64,000 bases of DNA from Mycolicibacterium hodleri (GCF_025822245.1 NZ_JACKTL010000073.1:155333-219332); one strand, 5' to 3'; counted from the first letter of the stretch, positions 49,612 to 58,217 are shown. Translations and numbers: made by a program. The notes: generated from the letters alone by a model not told the origin.

Positions 49612-50214
49612 ATGGATTTCTCGCCCACGGCGGCGACGGACCCGAGCGCCACCCTCGTTCGCCTCTCGGGCGACTTCGCGCAGGACGTCCTGCCGTTTCG
49701 CACGCAGTTGTACCGATACGCGCTCAGCCGCACGAAGAATGCGGCGGACGCCGAGGACCTGCTGCAGGAGACCATGCTGAGCGCGTTCAAGGCCTACGGA
49801 GGGTTGCGGCCGGACTCCCACCTGAAGTCCTGGCTGATGACCATCATGCGGAACACCTGGATCGACGGCCACCGAGTCGCGTCGCGCCGTCCGGTGGAGA
49901 CGACGTTGGACGACGCGATCGATGCCAAGGCCATCGCGTCCTCGGCTGTCACCCGCGACCAGAGATCCGCCGAAAGCCGGTTGCTCGACGCCGATTTCGA
50001 TCCCGACGTCGTCGACGCCATGGGATGCCTGTCCGAGTCGATGCGCAGGACCGTGTTCCTGGTGGCCGTCATGGGGCTGGACAGCCGGGAGGCGGCACGG
50101 GTGTTGGGGGTCTCGCCGGGCACGGTGTTGACCAGGATGCACCGATCTCGAGACACGTTGCGCAAGAAGCTGAGCGGTCGACACCCCGAGGCGACGCGGC
50201 GGGACGCGGCGTAA
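49612..50214 (+). CDS. ECF-type RNA polymerase sigma factor
   Basis: The product (200 residues from ATG 49612; GTG 49597 possible) has region 2 with 'FRTQLYRYALSRTKNAADAEDLLQETMLSAFKAYGG' and 'LKSWLMTIMRNTWIDGHR', a variable linker, and region 4 'LSESMRRTVFLVAVMGLDSREAARVLGVSPGTVLTRMHRSRDTLRKKL' with its helix-turn-helix. It has no C-terminal extension and no anti-sigma gene on either side, so its control is not apparent. Neither start has a clear ribosome site, suggesting a leaderless or weakly translated mRNA. It lies 89 bases after pgi and convergent to the SDR gene. Confidence 0.88.
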   Translation: MDFSPTAATDPSATLVRLSGDFAQDVLPFRTQLYRYALSRTKNAADAEDLLQETMLSAFKAYGGLRPDSHLKSWLMTIMRNTWIDGHRVASRRPVETTLDDAIDAKAIASSAVTRDQRSAESRLLDADFDPDVVDAMGCLSESMRRTVFLVAVMGLDSREAARVLGVSPGTVLTRMHRSRDTLRKKLSGRHPEATRRDAA

Positions 50215-50254
50215 CGGCCTTGCCACGCGTTGGGAAGACCCGACAACCGCCCGG

Positions 50255-51004
50255 TCAGGCGAAGAATTTGGTCAGCCGGGGCGGCATCACCTTCATCACC
50301 TCGACGAGCGGCCACCACGGCCAGCCGGGCACGACGGCGCGGCCCTTCTCCTTCTCGATCGCGTCGACCATCGCCCTGACGCCGGTCTCGTTGTCGACCA
50401 TCAACGTCGTGGTCTTCGACTTGGCCGTCATCTCCGATTCGATGTAGCCGGGCTCGAGCACGGTGATCTTGATGGGTCCCGACGGGTACTCCGCGCGCAA
50501 CGATTCACCGAGAGACGTCACGCCCGCCTTGCTGGCGGCGTAGGCGGCCTTGACGCCCGGCACGCCCTTGTTGCCGAGCACCGACGACACGAGCACCAGA
50601 TGTCCCGCGCCGGCCGCGGTGAACATCTCCAGCGCCGTCTCGATCTGTACGAGCGCCGCAACGAGATTCGTCTCGATGGTGGCCTTGTTGGCCCACAGCT
50701 TCCCGCCACCGAGCGGGTGCCCCTTGCCGATGCCGGCGTTGACGATGACGCAGTCGACGCCACCCAGCTGGTCGCTCAGCTCGGCGAACACCCGTGGTAC
50801 CGCGTCGTGGTCGTTGACGTCGAGGGCGGCGACGGCCACCGCGATGCCGGGATGGCGCGCGGTCAGTTCGGCCTTCAGCTCCTCGAGGTTGTCGGTGCGG
50901 CGCGCGCACAGCGCGAGGTCGCGTCCCTTGGCGGCGAACTGGCGGGCCATCCCCGCGCCGAGGCCCGAGCTGGCGCCGGTGATCAGGATCTTCTGGCGAG
51001 TCAT
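50255..51004 (-). CDS. Short-chain dehydrogenase/reductase (Rv0945-like)
   Basis: The product (249 residues) is a classical SDR: 'ILITGASSGLGAGMARQFA' (TGxxxGxG), 'VNAGIG' (NAG), Ser in 'LVLVSSVLGNKG' and YxxxK in 'AAYAASKAGV'. The C-terminal part has a short hydrophobic stretch ('GWPWWPLVEVMKVMPP'), as in membrane-near mycobacterial SDRs. Substrate unknown. It starts 25 bases after the Fpg/Nei-type glycosylase gene. Confidence 0.9.
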   Translation of the reverse strand: MTRQKILITGASSGLGAGMARQFAAKGRDLALCARRTDNLEELKAELTARHPGIAVAVAALDVNDHDAVPRVFAELSDQLGGVDCVIVNAGIGKGHPLGGGKLWANKATIETNLVAALVQIETALEMFTAAGAGHLVLVSSVLGNKGVPGVKAAYAASKAGVTSLGESLRAEYPSGPIKITVLEPGYIESEMTAKSKTTTLMVDNETGVRAMVDAIEKEKGRAVVPGWPWWPLVEVMKVMPPRLTKFFA

Positions 51005-51029
51005 CCGCGCAGCCTAGCCAACCGCGGAC

Positions 51030-51896
51030 CTACTTGAGCAGCTTGGACATTCGCCGATCGGCCAGGATCTTGCCGCCGGTCTGACACGTCGGGCAGTACT
51101 GGAACGACTTGTCGGTGAACGACACCTCGCGCACGGTGTCACCGCAGATCGGACAGGGCATACCGGTCCGCGCGTGCACCCTCAGTCCAGACCGCTTCTC
51201 GCCCTTCAGCGTCGCCGCACCCTGGCCGACCGACCGGGTCACCGCGTCGGTGAGCACCGAGATCATGGCGTCGTACAGGTGACCGAGCTGTGGCTCACCG
51301 AGCCTGCTCGAGGTGGCGAACGGCGAGATCTTCGCCACGTGCAGAATCTCGTCGCTGTACGCGTTTCCGATGCCGGCGATCGTCCGCTGGTCGGTGATGA
51401 CGGTCTTGATGCGGCCGGTGTTGCCCTTGAGGATGGCGGTCAGGCCGTCCAGGCTCAACGACAGTGCGTCTGGCCCCAGGCTGGCGATCTGCGGCACCTT
51501 CATCGGGTCGTCGACGAGCCAGACGGCGAGGCGCTTTTGAGTCCCGGCCTCGGTGAGGTCGAAACCGGGTGCGTCACCCGGGGTGCCGAGGTGCACGCGC
51601 AGGGCGATGGGGCTCTTGCCACCCGGCCGCAGCGGGACCCCCGACAGCTTGTCCGACCACCGCAGCCAGCCGGCCCGCGACAGGTGCGTGATCAGATGAA
51701 GGTCGCCAGCCTGCAGGCCTAGGTACTTGCCCCAGCGGTTGGCACCGACGACCGTCAGCCCGTGCAACGCGGTGGGCGGCGGATCGAAGGTCTTGAGCAC
51801 GGACAGGGCCGCGACGTCGACGCGCCCCACCGTCAGGCCCACGGCGTGGCGGCGCAGATGGTCGGCGAGCGCTTCGACCTCGGGTAGTTCGGGCAC
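51030..51896 (-). CDS. Fpg/Nei-family DNA glycosylase, full length
   Basis: The product (288 residues from GTG 51896) removes oxidised bases and cuts AP sites. The N-terminal catalytic Pro2-Glu3 ('PELPEVEALADHLRRHAVG'), a helix-two-turn-helix region ('IAGIGNAYSDEILHVAKISPFATSS') and the C-terminal zinc finger ('CPICGDTVREVSF...YCPTCQTGG' with four Cys) are all present. In M. tuberculosis the corresponding gene (Rv0944) is annotated as a short remnant-like protein as I recall, so this is the intact version. It is 9 bases after the Mo-hydroxylase large subunit stop in the same direction. Confidence 0.92.
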   Translation of the reverse strand: MPELPEVEALADHLRRHAVGLTVGRVDVAALSVLKTFDPPPTALHGLTVVGANRWGKYLGLQAGDLHLITHLSRAGWLRWSDKLSGVPLRPGGKSPIALRVHLGTPGDAPGFDLTEAGTQKRLAVWLVDDPMKVPQIASLGPDALSLSLDGLTAILKGNTGRIKTVITDQRTIAGIGNAYSDEILHVAKISPFATSSRLGEPQLGHLYDAMISVLTDAVTRSVGQGAATLKGEKRSGLRVHARTGMPCPICGDTVREVSFTDKSFQYCPTCQTGGKILADRRMSKLLK

Positions 51897-51905
51897 GTTT
51901 CCAGG

Positions 51906-54074
51906 CTAGAGCAGATTCTCCAACCGGATGGGCAGGTCGGTGACCCGCTTGCCGGTCGCGTTGAACACCGCGTTGGCGATGGCGGCGGGCACCCCCACGA
52001 TGACGATCTCGCCGAGACCCTTCACTCCGACGGGGTTGGCGATGGTGTCCTGCGCCGTCAGGAAGGTGGCGTCGAGCGCGGGCACGTCGGCGTTGACCGG
52101 CACCAGGTAGTCGGACATGTTCGCGTTCACGACGCGACCGTCGCGGTGGTCCAGATCGGTGGCCTCCAGCAGCGCCATGCCGATGCCGCCGACCATGCCG
52201 CCGATCGCCTGGCTGTGCGCCAGCTTCGGGTTGACCACCCGACCGGCGTCGTAGCAAGCCTGGATGCGACGGATGCGGACCACGCCCAGCGCATCGTCCA
52301 CGGCGACTTCGGCGAACACCGCCCCATAGGCGTACATCGAGAAGTGTTCATCGGCGGTGTCGGGTGTCCAGGTGCCGCGTCCGTCGACGCTCGGCCAACC
52401 GCGCCGGGCCAGCAGGTCGCGATAACTCTCGCCACGCGACGGCTCCCGGACGACGAACATACGGCCGTCGGCGACCGCGACGTCCTCGGGCCGAGCTCCG
52501 TTCAGCGGCGAACCGGGGTCCACGACCGCCAGGCGGACGATCTTGTCGCGCAACGTGTTGGCCACCGTGAACACTGCCGACCCCACGCTGGCCATGGTCC
52601 GTGAACCCGAATGCGACGGCGCGGGCGGATAGACGCTGTCGCCGAGGGCGAACCGGACGCGGGCGACGGGCAGGCCCAGCGCGTCGGCGGCCACCTGCGA
52701 CATCGACGTGTACGTACCGGGTCCCATGTCGCTGGTCGCGGTCTGCACGTCGGCCGTGCCGTCGGCGTTGATCCGGGCGTACGCGTCGGACTCGCTGCGG
52801 CTGGTGTGGTAGCCCGCGGCGGCCATCCCGATGCCGATCAGTTGGGAGCCCTCCCGAACGGCACGCGGGACGGGATTGCGCCGCGCCCAACCGAATTCGT
52901 CGGCGCCCCGGCGCAGGCATTCGGTGAGCCGACGGGTCGAGAAGGGCAGCCCGTCGGTCTGGTCACGGTCGGGCTCGTTGCGCATCCGCAGCTCGACGGG
53001 GTCGACGCCGAGGGTGTGGGCCAGGTCGTCCATCGCCGACTCCAACGCGAACGTTCCGGTCGTGGCCCCGGGCCCGCGCATGTAGGTCGGCTGGTTCACG
53101 TCCATCGGCACCACCCGGTAGGTGGAGCGCATGTTGGGGCTGGTGTACATGAACCTCGGCGAGGCGGTCAGGCCGTCCTCGTAGGAGGCGTAGCGCGCCG
53201 TCTCCGTTCGACCCTCGTGGACGATGGCGCCGATGCGCCCGGACCGGTCGGCTCCGATCGCCAGGCGCTGCCGGCTGGTGGGGCGGTAGCCGATGCCCGC
53301 GTACGTCTGCGCCCTGGTCAGCACCAGCTTGACCGGCTTGCCGAGCTGGCGGGCGGCGAACGAGGCCAGCAGCTGGTGTGGCCACGTCTGACCCGCGCTC
53401 CCGAAGGCGCCACCGACGAACGGCGAGATCACCCGCACGTGGTCGACGGGCACGCCGTGCGCCTTGGCGTGCGCCTCCTGGGCACCGACGATGGACTGGG
53501 TCTTGTCCCAGACCGTCAACCGGTCCCCGTCCCACTTGGCGACGGTGGCGGGCAGTTCCATCGGGTTGTGGTTGTTGCGGGCGATGGAGTACTGCCGGTC
53601 GGTGACGACGGCGGCGGCCCCCAGGGCGGTCTCGGGCTGCCCGCGGGCGTAGTCGGTCTGCCGTTCGCCCGGTTCCGGAATTGCTTGCGGCGCATCGATG
53701 TCGGTGTTCGACGGGCCCGGCGAGTACCGCACCCGGACGAGCGCGGCCCCGTGCGTCGCGGCTTCGAGGGTGTCGCCGACGACCACGGCCACCGGCTGGC
53801 CGAAGAAGGCGACGCGCCGGATGTCGTAGGGCAGTATCACGGGGCGGAAGTCGGTGAGGACGCGCGTGACGCCGGGGGACTTCGAGGCCTCCCCCGCGTC
53901 GACGCCCTGCACCGCCCCGGAGGCGACGGTGCTGCAGACCAGGACGGCGTGGAGGAAGTCCGGCACGGGATTGTCGGCGGCGTAGTGCGCCGCTCCCGTC
54001 ACCTTGAGTGGCCCGTCCACCCGCGACAAGGGCGCTCCAACAAGGGGTTCCGGCATCCGCTGGGGGTACGTCAC
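51906..54074 (-). CDS. Molybdenum hydroxylase large subunit (xanthine dehydrogenase/aldehyde oxidase family)
   Basis: The product (722 residues from GTG 54074) binds molybdopterin cytosine dinucleotide. It shows 'GAPLSRVDGPLKVTGAAHYAADN', 'GGAFGSAGQTWPHQLLASFAARQLGKPVKLV' region, 'MRGPGATTGTFALESAMDDLA', 'GGMVGGIGMALLE' and the catalytic Glu in 'VKGLGEIVIVGVPAAIANA'. It lacks a signal peptide. The GTG overlaps the FAD subunit stop (GTGA); ATG 54056 is an alternative. It resembles the periplasmic aldehyde oxidoreductase PaoABC in gene order (FeS, FAD, Mo). Likely substrates are aromatic or aliphatic aldehydes, by family only. Confidence 0.88.
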   Translation of the reverse strand: MTYPQRMPEPLVGAPLSRVDGPLKVTGAAHYAADNPVPDFLHAVLVCSTVASGAVQGVDAGEASKSPGVTRVLTDFRPVILPYDIRRVAFFGQPVAVVVGDTLEAATHGAALVRVRYSPGPSNTDIDAPQAIPEPGERQTDYARGQPETALGAAAVVTDRQYSIARNNHNPMELPATVAKWDGDRLTVWDKTQSIVGAQEAHAKAHGVPVDHVRVISPFVGGAFGSAGQTWPHQLLASFAARQLGKPVKLVLTRAQTYAGIGYRPTSRQRLAIGADRSGRIGAIVHEGRTETARYASYEDGLTASPRFMYTSPNMRSTYRVVPMDVNQPTYMRGPGATTGTFALESAMDDLAHTLGVDPVELRMRNEPDRDQTDGLPFSTRRLTECLRRGADEFGWARRNPVPRAVREGSQLIGIGMAAAGYHTSRSESDAYARINADGTADVQTATSDMGPGTYTSMSQVAADALGLPVARVRFALGDSVYPPAPSHSGSRTMASVGSAVFTVANTLRDKIVRLAVVDPGSPLNGARPEDVAVADGRMFVVREPSRGESYRDLLARRGWPSVDGRGTWTPDTADEHFSMYAYGAVFAEVAVDDALGVVRIRRIQACYDAGRVVNPKLAHSQAIGGMVGGIGMALLEATDLDHRDGRVVNANMSDYLVPVNADVPALDATFLTAQDTIANPVGVKGLGEIVIVGVPAAIANAVFNATGKRVTDLPIRLENLL

Positions 54075-55048
54075 GGCAGACCAGCAACCGTCGCGAGCTG
54101 ACGTTCGACTACGCGGCGCACCAACTCGACCTTGAAACCGTTGTCCGACAGCGGTTGTGCACCGTCGGCGGCGCGGGCTGCCGCGTCGTGCCACAGACCG
54201 GGCGAGACCGGTCGTCCGACGAGGGCCCGCTCGACGGCGGGGAGTCGCCACGGCACGGTGGCGACGCCCCCGACGGCGACCTTCGCGTCGCGCACCGTCC
54301 CGCCGGAGACGTCGAGCGCCACCGCCGCGGAGGTCACCGCGAACTCGTAGGACTGCCGGTCGCGAATCTTGAGATAACCCGACCGGGCGGTGCTGGCAGC
54401 CGTCGGCACCTCGACCGCCACGATGAGCTCCCCGGGCCGCAGGTCGTGCTCCTGGTCGGGCGTGGTCCCCGGCTGCCGGAAGAAGTCGGCGACGGGAATC
54501 CGCCGGTCCCCGCCCGAGTCGCGGGTCAGGACCACCGCGTCGAGCGCCACCAGCGCGACCGCCAGATCCGAGGGATGGGTGGCCACGCACTGGTCGCTGG
54601 TGCCGAGGATCGCGTGATTACGGTTCAGGCCGGCCGTCGCCGCGCATCCGGTGCCCGGCGTGCGCCGGTTGCAGTTGGCCGAGACGTCGCGGAAGTAGAG
54701 GCACCGCGGGCGTTGCATCAGATTGCCGCCGATGGACGCCATGTTGCGCAGTTGAGCGGATGCGCTGAGCTCCAACGCCTCCGAGATCACCGGGAACTGA
54801 CGGCGCACCCGTTGATCGGCCGCCAGGTCGGCCATCCGCACCAGTGAGCCGATCCGCAGGGCGCGCCCGTCGAGGTCGACGCTGCGGTAGGGCAGCGCGT
54901 TGATGTCCACCACCGACCCTGGACGCTCGACGGTGACCCTCATCAGGTCGACGAGGGTGGTTCCGCCGGCGATGTACCGGGCGCCCGAGCGGCCGGCGTC
55001 GAGTGCCGAGGACTCGTCGGCGGCCTTGGTGAAGGTGAAGGGAAACAC
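54071..55048 (-). CDS. Molybdenum hydroxylase FAD-binding subunit
   Basis: The product (325 residues from GTG 55048) has the FAD_binding_5 region 'RYIAGGTTLVDLMR' and 'SIGGNLMQRPRCLYFRD', a cluster 'CNRRTPGTGC' and a C-terminal CO-dehydrogenase flavoprotein domain ('VAVGGVATVPWRLPAVERALVGRP'). The two Cys around CNRRTPGTGC suggest the additional [4Fe-4S] cluster of the PaoB type. It starts 5 bases after the 2Fe-2S subunit stop and overlaps the large subunit by 4 bases. Confidence 0.88.
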   Translation of the reverse strand: MFPFTFTKAADESSALDAGRSGARYIAGGTTLVDLMRVTVERPGSVVDINALPYRSVDLDGRALRIGSLVRMADLAADQRVRRQFPVISEALELSASAQLRNMASIGGNLMQRPRCLYFRDVSANCNRRTPGTGCAATAGLNRNHAILGTSDQCVATHPSDLAVALVALDAVVLTRDSGGDRRIPVADFFRQPGTTPDQEHDLRPGELIVAVEVPTAASTARSGYLKIRDRQSYEFAVTSAAVALDVSGGTVRDAKVAVGGVATVPWRLPAVERALVGRPVSPGLWHDAAARAADGAQPLSDNGFKVELVRRVVERQLATVAGLP

Positions 55049-55053
55049 CGGCG

Positions 55054-55623
55054 TCAGGCGTTCTTGGCGGCGGCCGCGACGGCGGTGACGATGTTCGTGT
55101 AGGCACCACACCGACAGATGTTGCCGCTCATCGACTCTCGGATCTCCGCGTCGGAGCCGGTGTGCCCTTCGTCGATGCAGCCGAGGCCGGACATGATCTG
55201 CCCGGAGGTGCAGTAGCCGCACTGGAACGCGTCGGCGTCCACGAAGGCCTGCTGAAGCGGATGGAGTCGGCCGTTGTCGGCCACGCCCTCGATGGTTTGG
55301 ACGTCGGCCCCGTCGTGCATGACCGCGAGCGTGAGGCAGGAGTTCACCCGCTTGCCGTCGAGCAGCACGGTGCAGGCTCCGCAGGCGCCCTGGTCGCACC
55401 CCTTCTTGGTGCCGGTGAGCCCGACGCGCTCCCGGAGCATGTCGAGCAGCGACGTTCGCACGTCGACGTCGACCTTCTCGTCCTTGCCGTTGATCCGCAG
55501 CGCCACGCTGGTGGTCTGCTGCTCGACGGGTGGGGCGTCGTCGTCGCAGCCGCTGAGCGCCGACGCGGCCGCAGCGGCACCGCCGATGGTGATGGAGGCA
55601 CCGACGAAGGTGCGGCGGTTCAT
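55054..55623 (-). CDS. Molybdenum hydroxylase 2x[2Fe-2S] subunit with Tat-lipoprotein signal
   Basis: The product (189 residues from ATG 55623) begins MNRRTFVGAS, a twin-arginine motif, followed by a hydrophobic core and a lipobox (LSG-C26) with acidic residues after the Cys. The mature part carries the plant-type cluster in 'GCDQGACGACTVLLDGKRVNSC' region and the second in 'QCGYCTSGQIMSGLGC' and 'SGNICRCGAY'. So the enzyme is probably folded and assembled in the cytosol and exported by Tat as a complex, then anchored by lipidation. A GTG at 55635 is an alternative start. Confidence 0.88.
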   Translation of the reverse strand: MNRRTFVGASITIGGAAAAASALSGCDDDAPPVEQQTTSVALRINGKDEKVDVDVRTSLLDMLRERVGLTGTKKGCDQGACGACTVLLDGKRVNSCLTLAVMHDGADVQTIEGVADNGRLHPLQQAFVDADAFQCGYCTSGQIMSGLGCIDEGHTGSDAEIRESMSGNICRCGAYTNIVTAVAAAAKNA

Positions 55624-55682
55624 CTCGGGAGCCACCGCGCCGAGCGTACGCCGTGATCTTGACCGGTGACGGGTGGCGAATC

Positions 55683-56063
55683 TCAGCCCGGAATGACCAG
55701 CGACAGAAGCCAACTGACCACCGACAGCACGATGGACGCCCAGATGGCCGTCCACCAGAAGTCGTCGATGTAGAGGCCCCAGTGCGTGGTGTTCTCGGTG
55801 ATTCGGGAGGTGATCCACAGCATCAAGGCGTTGACGACGATGTGGAACAGCCCGAGGGTGACGATGTACAGCGGGAGCGAGATCAGTCGAACGATCGGTT
55901 TGACGATCGCGTTGACGAGACCGAAGATCACCGCCACCACGAAGATGATGCCGGCCCTCTGCAGCGTCGAGTCACCGCCGACGAACGCAATGCCGGAGAC
56001 GAGTTTGGTGACCACCCACAGCGCCACGCCGGTGAGCCCGGCGCGTATCGCAAACTGAAGCAC
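55683..56063 (-). CDS. Small membrane protein of the 4-TMS phage-holin superfamily IV
   Basis: The product (126 residues from GTG 56063) has four hydrophobic helices and the family motif around 'GLVNAIVKPIVRLISLPLYIVTLGLFHIVVNALMLWI' region, which is the PF04020-type 'holin-like' family found on many bacterial chromosomes. AGGA lies 8 bases before the GTG. There are no phage genes around, so it is a chromosomal membrane protein, not a lysis gene. Function unknown. Confidence 0.85.
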   Translation of the reverse strand: MLQFAIRAGLTGVALWVVTKLVSGIAFVGGDSTLQRAGIIFVVAVIFGLVNAIVKPIVRLISLPLYIVTLGLFHIVVNALMLWITSRITENTTHWGLYIDDFWWTAIWASIVLSVVSWLLSLVIPG

Positions 56064-56090
56064 GCGCCGATCCTGCCACGGCCGCAACCG

Positions 56091-56837
56091 TCACGATCGC
56101 AACAGATACACGTCCATGATCCAGCCGTGCCGCTCGCGCGCCTCGGCGCGCACCGCGGCGATGCGGTCGCCGACGTCCGCAACGGTCCCGGCCATCAGGA
56201 TCTCGTACGGCGTGCCCAGGTAGGCGCCCCACCAGATGCGCGTCGCCGGCGGGCAGTCGAGGAAGGCGTGGTCGCCGTCGAGCATCACCACCGCCGTGCC
56301 GTCGAGCCCCTCCTCGCGGAGCCGTCGGCCGGTGGTGACCAACACCGGTGCGCCGACGTCGTTGAGCGGAATGCGGTGCCGAGCCGTGAGCGCCTGGATC
56401 GCGGTGATGCCGGGGATGACGTCGTAGGTGAACTCGACGCGGTCGCCCACCATGTCGAGGATGCGCAACGTGCTGTCGTAGAGCGACGGGTCACCCCACG
56501 CCAGGAAGGCGCCGACACCGTCGTCGGCCAGTTCGTCGCGAAGCGCCTGAGCCCACAGTTCGGCGCGCGCGGCATGCCAGTCGGCGACGACCCGACGGTA
56601 GGCCGGACCGTCGGGGGCCTCCTTGGACCGCTGGGGGTCGGGGAGTTCGACGAAGCGATAACCGGGTTCGCGGATGAAGCGCTCGCAGATCTCGCGGCGC
56701 AACGCCACCAGGTCGTCCTTCAGCGCGCCCTTGCCCGAGGCGAAGAAGACGTCGACGTCGTTGAGCGCGTCGACGGCCTGGGCCGTCACGTAGCCGGGAT
56801 CGCCGGCACCGATGCCGATCACGTGGATCCGGCGCAT
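56091..56837 (-). CDS. cobF: Precorrin-6A synthase (deacetylating)
   Basis: CobF (248 residues from ATG 56837) is the SAM-dependent C-1 methyltransferase and deacetylase of aerobic cobalamin synthesis. The tetrapyrrole methylase fold is visible in 'IHVIGIGAGDPGYVTAQAVDAL', 'FASGKGALKDDLVALR', 'VGAFLAWGDPSLYDSTLRIL', 'VIPGITAIQALTARHRIPL' and 'WWGAYLGTPYEILMAGT'. It stands alone here, away from other cob genes. It is known to be present in environmental mycobacteria but lost from the M. tuberculosis complex. Divergent from the diiron oxygenase gene. Confidence 0.92.
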   Translation of the reverse strand: MRRIHVIGIGAGDPGYVTAQAVDALNDVDVFFASGKGALKDDLVALRREICERFIREPGYRFVELPDPQRSKEAPDGPAYRRVVADWHAARAELWAQALRDELADDGVGAFLAWGDPSLYDSTLRILDMVGDRVEFTYDVIPGITAIQALTARHRIPLNDVGAPVLVTTGRRLREEGLDGTAVVMLDGDHAFLDCPPATRIWWGAYLGTPYEILMAGTVADVGDRIAAVRAEARERHGWIMDVYLLRS

Positions 56838-56881
56838 CACCGAGCCCCTTCCAGAACCAGGAGTATCCGGTACCCGGGGTA

Positions 56882-56911
56882 TTGACATCCTGAGCGCCAC
56901 GTCATTAGGTT
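56882..56911 (+). promoter_or_regulatory. Strong SigA-like promoter before the diiron oxygenase gene
   Basis: A perfect TTGACA (56882-56887) and TAGGTT (56906-56911) are spaced by 18 bases, giving a leader of about 35-40 bases before ATG 56954. TACCC-G-GGGTA at 56871-56881 abuts the -35 box and may be an operator half. Confidence 0.6.
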
Positions 56912-56953
56912 CCAAGCATATCGGCGCAGGGTTTCGCTGAAGGGACGTCAACG

Positions 56954-58171
56954 ATGACAGCCTCCGTCAAGGCAAGTGGTGCACCGACGCGCGAGGAGTT
57001 CGCGGAGCGTTTGCTCCGCGGCTCGGTGAAGAAGTACTACGAGCCGGTCGTGGACGTCGACTGGGACGCCCCGCTCGACCCGGACAAGTTCTTCCTCCCG
57101 CCGAAGTCGGTCTCCCTGTACGGAACACCGTTGTGGGACGCCATGACTCGCGAACAACGGATCGAACTGTCCCGTCAGGAGTTCGTCAACACCCTCTCGG
57201 CGGGCATCTGGTTCGAGAACATCCTCAACCAGGCGCTCCTGCGCGACCTGATGCACGCCGATCCGACCGCGCGCGCGACCCACTACGCCCTCACCGAGAT
57301 GGGCGACGAGACCCGTCACATGGTGATGTTCGGCCGGGCCATCGAGAAGGTCGGCGGCAAGCCGATGCGCCCGAAGCGCTATCAGCGCATGATCATCAAC
57401 GCGCTGCCCCTGACGTTCCGGGGTGCGCTGCTCTGGGTGGCGGCCCTGGTCGGCGAGGAGATCTTCGACTCGCTGCAGCGCAACATGATGGACGATCCCG
57501 ATCTGCAACCGGTGGTCCAGCGGATCATGCGGATCCACGTCACCGAAGAGGCCCGCCACATCCAGTTCGCCCGTGACGGGGCCCGCAAGCGCGTCGCCGA
57601 GATGCCCTGGCTCAGCCGGATGTGGGTGGCCAATCTCAACGGCGTCGGCGGACTGTTCTTCCGGCACCTGTTCACCAACACCGCGCAGTACCGGCGGGCC
57701 GGCCTCGACGGCAAGGAGGCCCGGCGCGTGGCCCGCAGCAGCCCCCACCATCACGCCGTCCAGGCGCTCGGGTTCGCCCCGCTGGCCGCGTTCCTCACCG
57801 AGGTCGGCTTGATGGGGCCGATCGCGCGCCGACTGTGGACCCGCACCAACTTCCTCCCGGCCACGCCGTCGGCGCGACCGGTCGACGACGTGGTCACAGA
57901 GCAGGAGCGGGAACCGTTCGACGGCCCCGCCGTCCTTCGCGTCGGGGAGACCGACCACACCGTCCGGGTCCGCCTCGCGGGACACCTCGAGCCCATCGAC
58001 GGCCAATATCATTGGCAGGGAGCGATTTTCGGGGACATTCCGGACGACGTGCTCAAGCATCCGAAGGCCACGCTGACGGTGGACGGCCGCACCGCGCAGG
58101 CCCGCATCACCGAACGCACGCCGCAGGGCAACTACGGAGTGGTCGGGGTCGGCACGCCGCCGTTCGAGTAG
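56954..58171 (+). CDS. AurF-like diiron oxygenase fused to a DUF4873 domain
   Basis: The product (405 residues) has a four-helix diiron core like AurF (p-aminobenzoate N-oxygenase family): 'WFENILNQALLRDLMH', 'EMGDETRHMVMFGRAIE', 'GEEIFDSLQ' and 'HVTEEARHIQFARDG', giving the E, ExxH, E, E..ExxH set of iron ligands. Residues from about 310 onward ('PFDGPAVLRVGETDHTVRVRLAGHLEPIDGQYHWQGAI' region) form a DUF4873-type domain often found on mycobacterial flavin monooxygenases. A fusion of both is typical for actinobacteria but the substrate is unknown. It has a strong promoter of its own. Confidence 0.85.
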   Translation: MTASVKASGAPTREEFAERLLRGSVKKYYEPVVDVDWDAPLDPDKFFLPPKSVSLYGTPLWDAMTREQRIELSRQEFVNTLSAGIWFENILNQALLRDLMHADPTARATHYALTEMGDETRHMVMFGRAIEKVGGKPMRPKRYQRMIINALPLTFRGALLWVAALVGEEIFDSLQRNMMDDPDLQPVVQRIMRIHVTEEARHIQFARDGARKRVAEMPWLSRMWVANLNGVGGLFFRHLFTNTAQYRRAGLDGKEARRVARSSPHHHAVQALGFAPLAAFLTEVGLMGPIARRLWTRTNFLPATPSARPVDDVVTEQEREPFDGPAVLRVGETDHTVRVRLAGHLEPIDGQYHWQGAIFGDIPDDVLKHPKATLTVDGRTAQARITERTPQGNYGVVGVGTPPFE

Positions 58172-58217
58172 CGAGGCCCGCGCGTCACGGCTTCCGGCGA
58201 ACTCGCCCCGCACCAAC

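Noticed and set aside
55683..56063. Holin-like gene as a sign of prophage
   Set aside because: No other phage gene is near; the family is common on chromosomes.
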